Made by a program: the position numbers and the translations under genes. A stretch of DNA of 64,000 nucleotides from Rhipicephalus microplus (lineage: Eukaryota; Arthropoda; Arachnida; Ixodida; Ixodidae): positions 281,975,776 to 282,039,775 of the forward strand of contig NC_134710.1 in the NCBI RefSeq assembly GCF_043290135.1, given 5' to 3'. The stretch's first letter is position 1. Every line of letters starts with the position of its first letter. A model generated the notes under the pieces. It made no database searches, was not told where the DNA came from, and saw nothing but the letters and a program-made list of their open reading frames with translations. Below are positions 12,839 to 24,140 of this stretch, piece after piece.

Positions 12839-12845
12839 GGCTCAT
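11565..12845 (-). pseudogene. LINE ORF2 C-terminal part: RT thumb plus RNase H
   Basis: Frame 12845-12075 encodes the region after the RT catalytic core: NSLKYLGIIYNDTLNQRSHI, then RPIMEFGCVLFSG and REALRLCLGLP, typical of I-like RT C-termini. An in-frame TAA follows NAK, and the same frame then continues from 12074 with an RNase H domain: IIATDASVS (first Asp), AELLAIILALRKL (Glu) and IITDSLSVCNALS (second Asp). A frameshift in an A-run near 11735-11740 cuts the end. The next frame restores LHFLWLPGHRGLYLNEMADS, the WLPGHxG--NE-AD motif. One nonsense and one frameshift make it inactive. Confidence 0.8.
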
Positions 12846-12924
12846 ACGCCATGTTTATTCCATTCAGCACTTCTTCCTTCTCGGCTTCTACTTACTAACC
12901 ATCGCCGCTACCTTCCTACGTTAC

Positions 12925-12957
<33 letters not shown>
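12925..12957. repeat. (TA)n microsatellite, left part
   Basis: A TA run between the right LTR and the CR1/L2-like LINE. Together with 15605-15679 and the TATATA left of 9087, it appears to be a single TA-rich site hit by two insertions. Confidence 0.9.
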
Positions 12958-12961
<4 letters not shown>

Positions 12962-14943
12962 GCACTGTCCCCTTTTGTGATAAAATAGAACCAACGAACA
13001 TAAAAATTACTTACCCGGATTTTAAATATGCCGACGACACCAGCATACTAAATTATCTAATTATAAAGTTTCCGTCCTTCGAAGAATTGTCGAATGATAG
13101 TTCCACGACCATTGAAATATTATGGTCTCAGTTAAAAGAAATTATGCACCACTGTATTAATACCTTTGTACCTCTTAGAGTGAAAAAAATTAAGAAACAC
13201 AACCCGTGGATAACACGTGAGGTAATACATGCGAAACGCAAAGTAAAGCGAATACGAAAGAGAATGAAACGAAAACCCGGAGCAGTAACAGTAAATAATT
13301 TGACTGCTGCTGTGAGTGACCTAAAAACAAAAATCAAAACAGCGAAGAGCAACTATTTCACTAAAACGTTGCCAAACTTTCTAAAAAATTCACCCAGCAA
13401 GTTTTGGAGCTGCCTAAAGCCTGCAAAAAACAACAAAAGCGACACACCCCCGGAAAAAGATAACCCGATCACTGCAGACAAAATGAACAACTATTTGAAG
13501 TCTGTATTCACTGTCGATGACGGAAACATTCCAGACATCGACACTAGTGCGGAAGGTACCCTGGAACCGATTATTGTCAATGAGGCCGGTGTCATAAATG
13601 TCTTGTTAAACTTGGACACAAAAAAAGGAGCAGGGCCTGACAACATTCCTAACATCTTTCTTGTAAGATATGCAGAGGTACTAGCTAAATATCTGTACGT
13701 CATGTTTAACAAATCACTATCAACGTGCTCTTTACCTGTGGAGTGGAAAAAGGCCAAAGTTGTTCCTGTGCATAAAGGAGGATGCGGAAATGATATATCT
13801 AACTTTAGACCTATATCCCTGACATGTACAATCTGTAAAATCTTGGAGCACATAATTCTTAAACAAATAACTGTTTTCCCAGTAGAAAAACGTATATTAT
13901 CTCCCTATCAGCATGGCTTCCGCCGAGGTCTTTCAACCATAACTCAATTAGTGGAATTAACACATGAGGTATCCCAGAGTATTGACAACCAAAAACAAAC
14001 TGATCTAATCTTCCTCGATTTTGCCAAAGCATTCGACAAGGTATCACACAAGAAACTACTTCAAAAACTTGAGGCCACCTTAGGAAATTCTACTGTTCTT
14101 AACTGGATCAAAAATTATCTTACTGATCGTACACAGTATGTGGAATTTAACGATGAAACCTCTGCTACCACCTCCGTCACATCTGGAGTTCCGCAGGGCT
14201 GTGTGCTGGCGCCAATTTTGTTTCTTCTCTTTATTAATGATTTGCCTACAAATATTAAGAAAAAAATCAAATTATTCGCGGATGACTGCGTGCTATATCG
14301 AGAAATAAACTCAACGGAGGACCATGTAGCTTTAAATAGTGCTTTACAAGATGTTTCCTGCTGGTGCCGTAAATGGCAGATGTCACTTAATGCAAACAAG
14401 TGTACAATTTTATCAGTAAGTCGAAAAAAAACTAGGTCAAATTTTCTTTGCACCATTAATGACATTCCCATAACTAGAGTAAGTCAGCATAAATATCTTG
14501 GAATTATTATAACTGAAGATTTAAGATGGGATGCACACATAAGTTACGTTACTTCAGCTGCACTACGCCGCTTGTTTACACTCAGATACCGGCTTCGCCA
14601 GGCCCCGCCTTCTCTAAAACTGCTTGCATACACTTCCCTTGTGCGATCATTACTGGAATACGGTAATATTATTTGGTCACCATTCACAAAACAGCAAATC
14701 ACGAAACTGGAAGGAATACAGAGGAAAGCTATGAGGTTCATCTACAACAAGTACAGACATACAGATTCTCCGACTGAACTAATGAAAAAAGCTGGATTAC
14801 TTACTCTAATGAATAGAACAAGGTTAGCACGTGCAAAATTCATACATGAATTAATACATGGTCATTTAAACATTGATGTATCCGCCTATCTTACGTTTGA
14901 TCAAACTAGAAAAACACGCCCAATGCCCAAAAACACCCAATGA
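12958..14943 (+). CDS. Reverse transcriptase of CR1/L2-like LINE (661 codons, truncated at both ends)
   Basis: It would make cDNA from the element's RNA at the nicked target. The frame begins in the linker after the missing endonuclease (HNPWITREVI). RT blocks follow in order: GAGPDNIPNIFL, then NFRPISLTCTICKILEHI, QHGFRRGLSTITQL, DLIFLDFAKAFDKVSH with the first catalytic Asp, SGVPQGCVLAPILFLLFIND, and KLFADDCVLY with the catalytic FADD. The thumb follows: WCRKWQMSLNANKC, KYLGIIITEDLRW and LLEYGNIIWSP. The first Met lies in TA-derived sequence and is probably not native. The frame stops after PKNTQ, where a frameshift separates it from the conserved C-terminal tail (14940-15116). This is the only long uninterrupted transposon frame here, so the copy is probably young, though it cannot self-mobilise without its 5' part. 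Confidence 0.9.
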
Positions 14944-15116
14944 GACTTAACGAATACTCCTTCAACACAAACTGCTTTAGGTACTCATTCTTTCCGTTAG
15001 CCACTAATGAATGGAATAAACTGGATCCGAGTATCTCCAGCACTACCGAATTAGCAAACTTTCTAACCCTTGTCGAAAATGAACTTTGTATTATGCAAAC
15101 GGAATCACCTGGTTGA
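14940..15116 (+). pseudogene. Frameshifted C-terminal tail of the same RT
   Basis: A second frame of 58 codons starts MRLNEYSFNTNCFRYSFFPL and continues ATNEWNKLDP, ending at TGA 15114-15116. The FFPLATNEWNKLD pattern is the usual end of CR1/L2/Jockey-type ORF2, so a single frameshift near 14938 divides the original protein. Confidence 0.75.
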
Positions 15117-15599
15117 TTTTAATATGGGTGTTCGTGTGAACAATGAACGAGCGAAGTATCATGTCATCATATTTTTTCTTTAAGCAATTTTTAGTACTGA
15201 ATCCAGGTGAAGAGAAATCGCCCTGTTGATTCTTGAACATGTTTCTGTTTTTCAGTGTGTATAAATTTGCCCTTCCTTGAAATACTTCGCCATATTGTAG
15301 GGTAGTTTCTTATTGCTGTAATTTCTTGTTGTGTTTCTTGATGCATATGCCAATGTGTCAACCAATGTGTCAACCAAGTCGCTGCATTTATTTTCTTCTG
15401 ACAACTTTTCTTTATTACACTAATGTTTTATGCCTTCTTTGATCTGAAATTGTTAAATGATCCGATTCTGTTAGTTTCATTCTGTACTTTATCGCGATGT
15501 ATGTCTTTATTGTGTACCTATTCGAACTTTTATGTTCACGCCCTTCCTGCTAAAATCCCTGATGGGATTGGCAGTATGTCGAAATAAATAAATAAATAA

Positions 15600-15604
<5 letters not shown>

Positions 15605-15679
<75 letters not shown>
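15605..15679. repeat. (TA)n microsatellite, right part
   Basis: A TA run of about 75 bp directly follows the AAAT tail of the LINE. Its translations (repeating Tyr-Ile) are artefacts. Confidence 0.95.
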
Positions 15680-15681
<2 letters not shown>

Positions 15682-16297
15682 CCTGAAAGTTTAAAAGCAA
15701 GGCGCAATTTTGAATGTATGAAAAATAGATATTCCGCTGAAAAACTGCGTCTGGAATTCTCACGTCACCATATTGTCATGGCTTCAAGGAAAGGAACCAT
15801 GCTGCATAGTCTACACAGCATTGAATTTTTAATGCCAAACTGATAATAGCTCGAACCGCCTAATAGCACACACTACTAACTATGAGACAATATCGTTGGC
15901 AGTAATTCAGATGATTGCAAAACAAGGAGTTTGTTACGTGATGGATTTCGAGTGCACCACTGTTGTGTTCTCGGGCCACTCACGTGTTTATGAAAATGCT
16001 CACTATAAATAAAATCCTTGATGAAATAGGCTTAACCTTCTCCAGCTTGTTTGTGAACACCAAAGCAGTGACACACATAGCACCAATAATTATTGAAAAT
16101 AGATGTCGTTATTCTATTAAAAACACCTATATGAAGGCTACACATATTCAATTATGGTAATTTGCTCAAAGGGACGCTAAAGACTCATCATAATATTTTA
16201 TGTCACTTTGAAAGGTCAGTAAGTCAGAATGCTAAAAACGACAATATTATGCACACAAGTGCTTACCTATAATATTTATACTAATAATAAATTTTTG

Positions 16298-16498
16298 CAG
16301 TTTACCATCCCAAAACTACGACTTGATGATGTGGGACGCGATATTGGAAGGTACCAAAAATTCTGGCCTAAATGTAAGTACATAGGCCTCAAGTATATTT
16401 GTGTCCATTGAAAACGTAGCCACTGCTGGGACCACGATCCAATCCCACAAGCTGCGGGTCGGCAGGCACGCACCATATTCACTGGACCGCTGTGGCGA
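16298..16498 (-). mobile_element. Very old family-1 SINE copy
   Basis: The reverse complement aligns with the complete SINE at 26853-27092 from the tRNA-like part (CCACAGCGGTCCAGTGAATA, GACCCGCAGCTTGTGGGATT) through to TTTTGGGATGGTAAAC at the 3' end. It is strongly diverged. A GTAAGT inside it (16375-16380) is probably not a real splice site. Confidence 0.65.
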
Positions 16499-17082
16499 AT
16501 ACAAGCGCTCTAATAGTCGATAATTCGAGGTATGACCCTACTGGCGCCTCCAGTAGGATCTCTTGGCACGTTATCTTGATGGCCTAGCACGCCCCGGTCA
16601 ATGCAAATAAAAAGTGCTCGCACTGCCACAAAAAAGCATTTTTGTGAATCCGAAGACGTACCAAACTGAACTTGCATGCTTCTGATTCATGTAAATAAAG
16701 GAGAGGTTGGCGGCCTCCTTCGGAAAGATACACTTCATCCGACATTCTATTATCATCGGGCTGTGCTAGCTGTGCTCCTTGCGTTGACTGTTGGGTTTAC
16801 GCTACATTAGATGCCCGTTCCCGAATTCTCGCGGGTAGAATAGTGCAACTGGTATGCGTATCACTAAAATGTGATTATCTTTGAAGCGATGCCTTCCTTC
16901 GACACGAGACAAACACTGCGAGGTTTCTGGTTTGCATAAAGGTTCACGTTGTCCTAATTGTTCTCTTTTATAACCCTTAAAAGTTTACACGCTTGTATTT
17001 TTGACTAATTGCATAGAAGGCTATGGAGTATGACGCAGAGCAACTCCATACATGCGTAAGTAGACGACCAGTATCCTTGCAT

Positions 17083-17835
17083 TCCCTCAACCCCGCCCCC
17101 TTTTTTGTCAGTGGTGTTCCCGTTACTGACTCTGTATGAAACTTCTTGATGGAGATTACTTGTAGTAGAGCATAGTATTTCTGGGAGACATGCCCAAGCT
17201 TTACTGCTGGATCGAAATTTGCGTTTCATTGATGAGTAACACGTCTTATGTGCTGAATTCCACTTTTTATAATTTTTAAAATAACTAAGCGCTTTACATG
17301 TTCCCGGACAACCTCTATAATTAGCATGAAAAATTTTTTCGAGCAATTACTCCTCGGCCGTCCTCCCCGAAAAAACAAATGTGACTACATGCCTGCTCCA
17401 ACGAGTTCAATAGGAGAAAGTGTAGTCCTAACTGACAGCTATATCAACATTTCAACGTGGCTCAATAAAAGTGAGCTTGTAGTGAAGTACGCACGATTTC
17501 CCTTCTATAACATTTTTAATGCATTTTTTGTTATTTTTTCTTTTCTGGTTCTCGTGGAAAATGTATGAGCCAGATTTTACTGTAGATAGGTTGCCACTGG
17601 GCATCTGTCTGTGAATAATATTAGAAAAGTGTAATAAAAATGAAAAAAAAGCAAACCAGGTTCATTACTGACAACACTCTCTAACGGCGTTCGAGAACTT
17701 CTCCACGCAGACTACAGAGACCTGAAAAGCGACGATAAGTGTTACAGAGATCGCATAGGAGGGTCAATGAATGAAAATAGTGGAGAGTAAAGAAGATGAC
17801 GTTCATCAAGGCACTAAGACTTCTTAAGCAAGGCA
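17083..17835 (+). repeat. Diverged duplicated segment, copy 2
   Basis: It pairs with 7556-8285. The exon-like frame here follows CTATAATTAG at 17314-17324 and runs 17326-17568. It starts MKNFFEQLLLGRPPRKNK, includes GESVVLTDSYINISTW, and ends in a hydrophobic stretch. The matching poly-A motif is AATAAA at 17633-17638. Compared with copy 1 the frame shifts between FEQ and YINI. I cannot say which copy, if any, is functional. Confidence 0.5.
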
Positions 17836-20800
17836 CTAAGACTTCTCCCTGAGTAAAATTCTTCATACATTGCCGGATTCTAGTTTTCTCAGTGAAGAGC
17901 TCCCACAAATACAGTTTATCTTTTTACCGAAACCAACCACTCCGCTATAGACTTGGCTACAACCACATATCACCCTGCAAGTATTGTTGGCAAAACGGTA
18001 GCTCCAAAGACATAATAGTACTGTTCTTTGAAACTGCTGATAAAGCTCTTCAAAATTTAAGCGTAGAGGAGCCTTTCTTACAGGCTGTACCAAAATTTAT
18101 CGCGTGCCCCGCCATTATGTACTGCGTATTAGGTATATCCGAAAAACATGTATGCATATTGTTCATGTATTTAGTTCACTATGCCCTATTCATCATCATT
18201 GATATCTCTTCTTCTTAATACTTTTTCTCTTCATTTTGCCTCTACAATGCACCAAGCTTGATACTTCTTCTTAAACCTGATTCAATAAAATGTACTCTTT
18301 CTCGCATAGTGAATTGTCGTGTATGTTTTGTGCAGTTTTCAAAGTAGTTATGGTATTACAATCTTTATTTGTCAGGTTTTTGTATGCTGACACTGTGCTG
18401 CTGAAGTTTGAGAGACTGCGTTAAAATATCAATAGGTGGGCTAGTCGGTAATTTACAATTATTTGACGAAAAGGGAACGCGGGATTAGATAACGTACGAA
18501 AGAAAAAGTATACAACAGTGCGTATATTTCTGTCTGCCCAATGCTCGTATGCAGGCTACAAGTCTTTACATTAATCTCGTGCGTTCTTTTCATTGCGTTT
18601 AAAAACACTGGAATGACTAACGTGGAATTCAGTATCGGTTGAAAGCGCCGAGACCTAATTGTTCTAAAAAGCAGCCCTTTACTCATCTGCTGGTGCTTTT
18701 GCACGCTTATTGTTCTTTTAGGACCGTAAATTTACTAATCGTCTCTGAAGCAAATCCTCACAATTGGATGAATCAATCGGATAGTTATAACCGTACATCA
18801 TTCATCGCATTGCACGCACGTGCACGTAATTGAGTGAAAATACGTGAATACAGTATATAAAATGTGTTTAGCCGTTGAGCCGCCATTTCTCACACCCTCA
18901 TCTCCGCGGCAGAAGCTTGTTGTCAACGCTGACATTTTTCCACTGCTTTCCGACTTCTCACTCCGGTGTTGCTAGCTGCCTGCGTACACTTTCAGCCACC
19001 GCAAGTCGCGCTCTCACCTACGGAGATGCAGCTTGCTGGTATTCAGGAGTGGAGCTTTTGGTGGGCCAGAGTGCATTCACGTTCGTTTTCATCTATGACA
19101 GAAAGAGAAACTGTCAAGAAATTAAAAAAGTAACCAGTTACGCCATTCTGAGAGTTGTGGTCTAGAACGCCCTTATTGTCCATCTTCATGGCGTATAGTG
19201 GGTACCTTCCGACGTAATCAGCATCATGGTCATGGTGAGCACAGGCAACACAGAGCGCTAGACTCCAAGGTGCTTCGTGGTCTGAAAGAAGTGCCCTGGA
19301 ATCAAATGCAACACTGACGGCCAAGAAGCACTACTGATGGAGCCACGCAAGCAGAAAGCCTTTGAACTATTGTAAATTTCGGCAGGTTTTCTATTCAGCA
19401 CCCTTTATTCAGCGTACAGTATGCATTCTCTTGCATTGTAATGATCTCATTGGGATTACAATTACTAGGAATGTCTTGGTGGGCATTTGTCGTCTCGTCC
19501 TCATCATATTACGCATGCATGAATACTGATGAAAGTCACAAAAAATTATTCGAAAACGTTTTTTACTGGAACATGCGACCGAGCATTGGAACCTGCAACC
19601 TCTCATGTCGCAGCGCACTACGTTAACAAACTCCTCCACTCAGCAAACATCCTCCTGCATAATTGTGGCGATCTATTTTTTTACATCATTTACCAATAGT
19701 AGTATACGCAAAGCTGGAAAGAGCATGAGCGTGTTTACTATCACAAGCGAGATGGCGAGAATGACACCCGTTAAAGATCGTCTCCCCACTTGTGTTTCGC
19801 CTGAGTTTAGATGCACGCTTCCGACATGTACATTGATATAGAAGGCGTGCTCACCAGTGCCAGCGTGCTTCTTTCTTGAGGGGCGAGGTTAACACATTTA
19901 GTGCGATTTTCGCAATACGACAAGAATGAAGGCCAAAGAGCCGCACTTAATGACATAGAAATGACTTCCCTTCCTGGAGGAGGTTATATACCTTTTGAGT
20001 GAGCCCACCAATAAAAAAAACATAGCAGTTTGAAGAGCATGGATGGATAGCCTATTATTTATTGTACGTAGACTCATCTGAGTGCTCTAGCCGAGTGGGA
20101 AAAACGAACAAGCGTAAGCAAAGAAGCTAAGGGTGAGATTTCTACTTCTAGATTCGGACCTAAGTTCACTCAATGTAACTTTACGTTTATTGTGAAGGTC
20201 AGCAAACAAAAACAAAGTGACGAAAAATTTAAAGCAAGTTACCTTAGTTACCTCGGTTGTATCTGGGTGAGGCGTTACCATGTAAGGTCCGAATACCTAT
20301 GTAATGACGATGATCAAACGTGGAAGCCGCTGGCTCGGGGTGAGCAATTAGCTGTATTGTTCCGTTGCAGAAAGCTCTAAGGGTGAACTTGATAAACACT
20401 AATGCCTATGTACATTGTTACGGTGAGTGTTGGAGACTAATTTCTATACTCCATTGCACAGAATAATGACAGCACGATGAATAAAGGGTCGGTACAGCAA
20501 GAGGACACAGATAAACGCCGTTTTCTTCTATGTGCTCTCGTTTCTTACATCGCTCATTTTGAACGCTGAAATATTTTGTGCTTGTGAGCAATGGTACAGA
20601 AAGTACAATATGCAGATATGCTCCTTACATTATTGAGGTCTCGCCACATTAAGAAGTGTGATCATGTAAAAGCACACGTGAAGATACCTGTAGTAACCGT
20701 TCATCGCAAGTGAATCATGCTGACTTACTGACAGAGCGTTAGCAAAGGCACAACCACCATTAAACGTTCATATAAATAAAAAAACATGAATACTTTGCGT

Positions 20801-21050
20801 TTCCTGAATCATCCGTACTACATGGGAAAAATATATCAGAATCCAGAAATTTGTCTTCGCTTTAGGTACCCCTTTTTACAATTCCCGAATTCCATGTGCA
20901 GGCACTCTTGATGGCAGGCGTACATTCCGTTCAGAACAATATTTCCGCCACTGTTAGTGGCGGTGAACGCAAAAGAATACAAGCACTATTTGAGCACTCA
21001 AACTCAAGGAGTTCCGTTAACAAGGTTTGAACAGTCATTCAGAAAGAAAA
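17836..21050. other. Anonymous sequence, no supported gene
   Basis: Frames overlap on both strands around 18639-19841, and an AATAAA occurs near 18284. A minus-strand frame at about 19279-19154 (containing DADYVGRYPLYAMKMDNKG) follows a plausible acceptor and ends near GTAACT. That is too little to call an exon. Confidence 0.35.
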
Positions 21051-21059
21051 TTAGGAACC

Positions 21060-21215
21060 ACTTATTTTGAAGCACGCAGCCGCTGTGAGATCTATGCGGA
21101 TTTCTCAGAAAAAGAGCTCCACAAAAACTTAATCCGGGTGCGGGATTCAAACCTGCACTAACGCTTTTCCAGTCCAGACGCTCTTATATTACAAATAACC
21201 AGGGAGCTAGCAAGT
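21060..21215 (-). mobile_element. Possible tRNA-derived SINE, family 3 (single old copy)
   Basis: On the minus strand, AGAGCGTCTGGACTGGAAAA is followed by GCAGGTTTGAATCCCGCACC, a B-box-like GGTTTGAATCC with an upstream tRNA-like anticodon-arm region. The D-arm/A-box part is poorly kept and I could not fold it into a full cloverleaf. It reads better as a SINE head or tRNA pseudogene than as a functional tRNA. Confidence 0.4.
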
Positions 21216-22164
21216 TGCCGCATTAGGATGATTTATTTGACAACTCTTCGCTCATGAACACAGATTATTGCAAATAGTTTTGTGGAATCCCGAAAGGGGG
21301 TGGAAAGGTTGAGGTTAAATGAGAAAAGCTGAAGTAAAAAAATTGTCTTCGCTATCCAACATGTGAAATATTCATCAAAAGAAAAGATCAAGTAAGGCCC
21401 TCTCAAGGACATCTGCTGCCCGTGGATATGTTATTTTATGAGCAATAGCCGATACATAGTACAGCTACCGTAACTTAACGAAATTGCTTCCATAATTTAT
21501 CCACAGACCTTAAATATTAAGCGCGCATAAAATAGGAGCACTGACCTTATACGTGAGAATCCCAATGCATTCGTCATTTTTTATCAATCTGTGCTATTTC
21601 ATAGGCTATTTTTAAATGCGAATCTTTGTTGTTGTCAGTTACCCAGTATATATATTAAAGCATCTACCCTTGTGAGTCGTGACACAACTTAGTAGGAGAC
21701 TTACACTATGCGTTCGTCGGGGTAGTTTCGTGCATTTCAGCGAAACTTGTGAATGATCTATAATGAAGAAAATGAAATTTGGGCTGAATTTATCCTATGG
21801 TACCGTCCTTGCGATCGAAATGCGCAAACTAGAAATAGAGCTAGACAATGCGTGACATGAAACAGCCAAAAATAATTTCTTGGACGATAGGTACACTAAT
21901 ATTGAGAACTAACAAACAATATTTTATTGAAAGTATAGGGGATGTTAATAAAAGGTAATGTGGATTTCAAGAAAGAGAAGTAGATAAAAAGATAACTGCT
22001 GAGGGCAAGTTATTGTTTCGTTGACCTTTATTTCTTCAAATATCCATTACAGTTACTTAAAAGCAATCTCCTATACTTTTCTGGCATTATTGACCATTAC
22101 TTCTGAATAATAGTGTACCTAACAAAGGAAACGAGCCCTCGACGGCATATTTTCCTTCATTTTC

Positions 22165-23160
22165 TTGGACGATAGTTGTATAATGCCCTATTTTGAGTGC
22201 TCATCTAAAGTAAACTCAATGAGCTTCACACCATGCGTCTGTTTGATAGTCATATCTTCAAAGCTTTTTTTTATTGCGCTCTTCCTATCGTAACTACCTG
22301 GTAAAAAAACAGAATCAGCCTAGTCTTTCGTACACGCTCAGTATTTTGCTCATTACAGCATAGAAATTATTAATTATTTGAAGGGTCCAGCCTCAATCTT
22401 TTGGCGCCGATCGTGTAACGTCCCTCTTTCAAAGAACTCGTGTTGCAACTGATTGCACTGCAGCTGTGCACGTGGAAACCTGATAACCCTCCCATGAAAT
22501 AGCGTATGTGTGACAACGAAGTGCGTCATCCTTCACGTAGTGGCACCTCTGGTTTTATTACTCAATGGAAGGCAACCCTGACCTCTAGATGTGGGGAGAA
22601 GGCGGCACATGGAGATAGAAGGGCATCACACACCGCATATGCTGAACGCGACTAACGCAGAAAAGAGGTACAGAGTGCCGCAGTTCACTATCGCCCAACG
22701 CATCACGGTGGCTACGAATATGAATGAGACTGAGTGCCTCCCAAAATACGATTATTACGTACAACTCACGTGGCTTGTTGCGAATAAAAACTGCCCGCAA
22801 GCTGCCGGTGACGTGTACCTGTGGCTCAATCCAAGCTTTTCTGTAATCGCTTTCGTATTTTCTGGTTCCTTTTATGCTTATTTGTTCTACACATGTTATA
22901 CCATCGCATAAGCCAAGCGCGGCAGCGTAGGTGGAACAAGGCCATGTTGCGAATGGGTGCCGAAATCCTTCAAGAAACATTTATCCCCAAAAAACGTTTT
23001 TTTGCATCAGTGTTGAATGCATTTTATTGTATGATCTCATGTCCTAAAGATACGTAATACATTTCTTCCCACTTTAAATGATGGCATGAGACAGAGAGAG
23101 TTCTTCATTAATAGTGCACTAAAAAGACGAGCAGTTAACTTTACATCTGACTTCATTTAC
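22165..23160. repeat. Tandem duplication of ~1.0 kb, unit 1
   Basis: It aligns with 23161-24140 at a steady offset of 996-1003 bp. Shared blocks include GACGATAGTT, CTCAATGAG, CAACGAAGTGCGTCATCCTT, GGTTTTATTACTCAATGGAA, CTGACCTCTAGATGTGGG and TTTCTTCCCACTTT. The open frame at 22591-22911 is destroyed in unit 2, so I do not call it a gene. Confidence 0.8.
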
Positions 23161-24140
23161 GTGAACGATAGTTTGATAATGCCTTTTAAGAACTTATCTA
23201 AAGTAAGCTCAATGAGTGGCACATCATGCGCCTGTTTGATATTCATATCTTTAAATCTTTTTATATCACGTTCTTCATATCACATCTTCTTGGTTAAAAC
23301 AAACACAATTAGCGTAGTCTTTCGCACGCCCTCACTATTATTGCTCATATGAGCGTTCAAAAACAATGTTTCCGGGCTTTCGCCTGAATTTTCTGGCACT
23401 GATCGTGGCGCGTCCCTCTTTCAAAATAACTCGCCTGGCAACCAATTGAACTGCAGCTGTGTACGAGGAAAAACGATAACCACCCCAAGAAATAGCTTAT
23501 GTGTGGCAACGAAGTGCGTCATCCTTTACGTAGCGGTACCTCTGGTTTTATTACTCAATGGAAGGCAATCCTGACCTCTAGATGTGGGAAGGAGGTGGCA
23601 CATGGAGATAGAAGGGCGTTTCACGCCTCATATTCTGAACAAAACAAACGCGGAAAAGAGGAACAGAGTACCGCAGTCTATGAGCATCAAAGACATCGCA
23701 CAGACTACGAATAAAAATTAGACTAAGCGGCAGCAAATAGACGTATAATACGTAAAACCACGTGTCTTTTCATAAAAAAACTGCCCAAGCGCCCAGGAAC
23801 ACCTACCTGTCACTCACAGCAAGCTTGTCTTTAATCGCTTTCGAATTTCCTGCTTTCTTTGTGCATATTTTTTCAACACATTTTATACCATCGTATAAAC
23901 CACGTGTGAAAGCGAAGGCGGAAGAAGAAAATGTTGGGAATGGGTGCTTAATTTCTTCAGGATAAATTTATCTCCAGAAGGAAGGTTGTTGTGCGCGTCA
24001 TTGTTGCATGCATTTAAGTGTAAGATCTCGAGTCCTCAAATTTTGTAGTATATTTCTTCCCACTTTCAAAGATTGAATGAGGTAGAGAGGGCAAGGAAAG
24101 AGAAAAATTGCATAAAAGATAACATAATATTGAAGAAATA
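23161..24140. repeat. Tandem duplication of ~1.0 kb, unit 2
   Basis: The second unit is in the same orientation and directly adjacent, with similarity I estimate at roughly 75-85% by eye. I see no TIR, tail or domain showing the unit is a known transposon. It could be a segmental tandem duplication. Confidence 0.8.

Larger units (their letters stand above)
9087..12924 (-). mobile_element. Short LTR retrotransposon carrying only gag, interrupted by a LINE
   Basis: The left LTR is 9087-9214 (128 bp, TGTCACG...GTTACA). The right LTR begins at 10897 (TGTGACGC), is interrupted after 10935, and resumes at 12839-12924. Both share GAATGRGTGACGTGGCCTGG and CTCATACGCCATGTTTATTC. A purine tract on the minus strand (complement of 9215-9233) adjoins the left LTR, as a polypurine tract would, so the element reads right to left. 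Both outer ends sit in TATATA, consistent with a short TSD in a TA microsatellite. The internal part (9215-10896, about 1.7 kb) holds a gag-like frame and no protease, RT or integrase that I can find, so the element is non-autonomous or deleted. Confidence 0.7.
12958..15604 (+). mobile_element. 5'-truncated CR1/L2-like LINE, relatively young
   Basis: It has one long RT frame, a frameshifted C-terminal extension and a 3'UTR with CCCTGATGGGATTGGCAGTA close to the end. The terminal tail is AAAT repeats (about 15582-15604). There is no endonuclease domain, so the copy is 5' truncated. TA microsatellite lies directly on both sides. Confidence 0.85.

Noticed and set aside
15507..15763. Poly Tyr-Ile frames
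   Set aside because: Translation of the (TA)n microsatellite.
16370..16380. GTAAGT donor-like site
   Set aside because: It lies within an old SINE and has no exon-like frame before it.
19043..19324. Minus-strand frame with a possible exon 19279-19154 (DADYVGRYPLYAMKMDNKG)
   Set aside because: Weak donor (GTAACT), opposing frames of equal length, no partner exon and no recognised motif.
21130..21205. Functional tRNA gene on the minus strand
   Set aside because: A B-box-like element is present, but D-arm and acceptor do not pair; a tRNA-derived SINE or pseudogene is more likely.
22591..22911. 106-codon plus-strand frame with a hydrophobic end
   Set aside because: The tandem copy at about 23590-23900 has stops in the equivalent frame, so there is no coding conservation.
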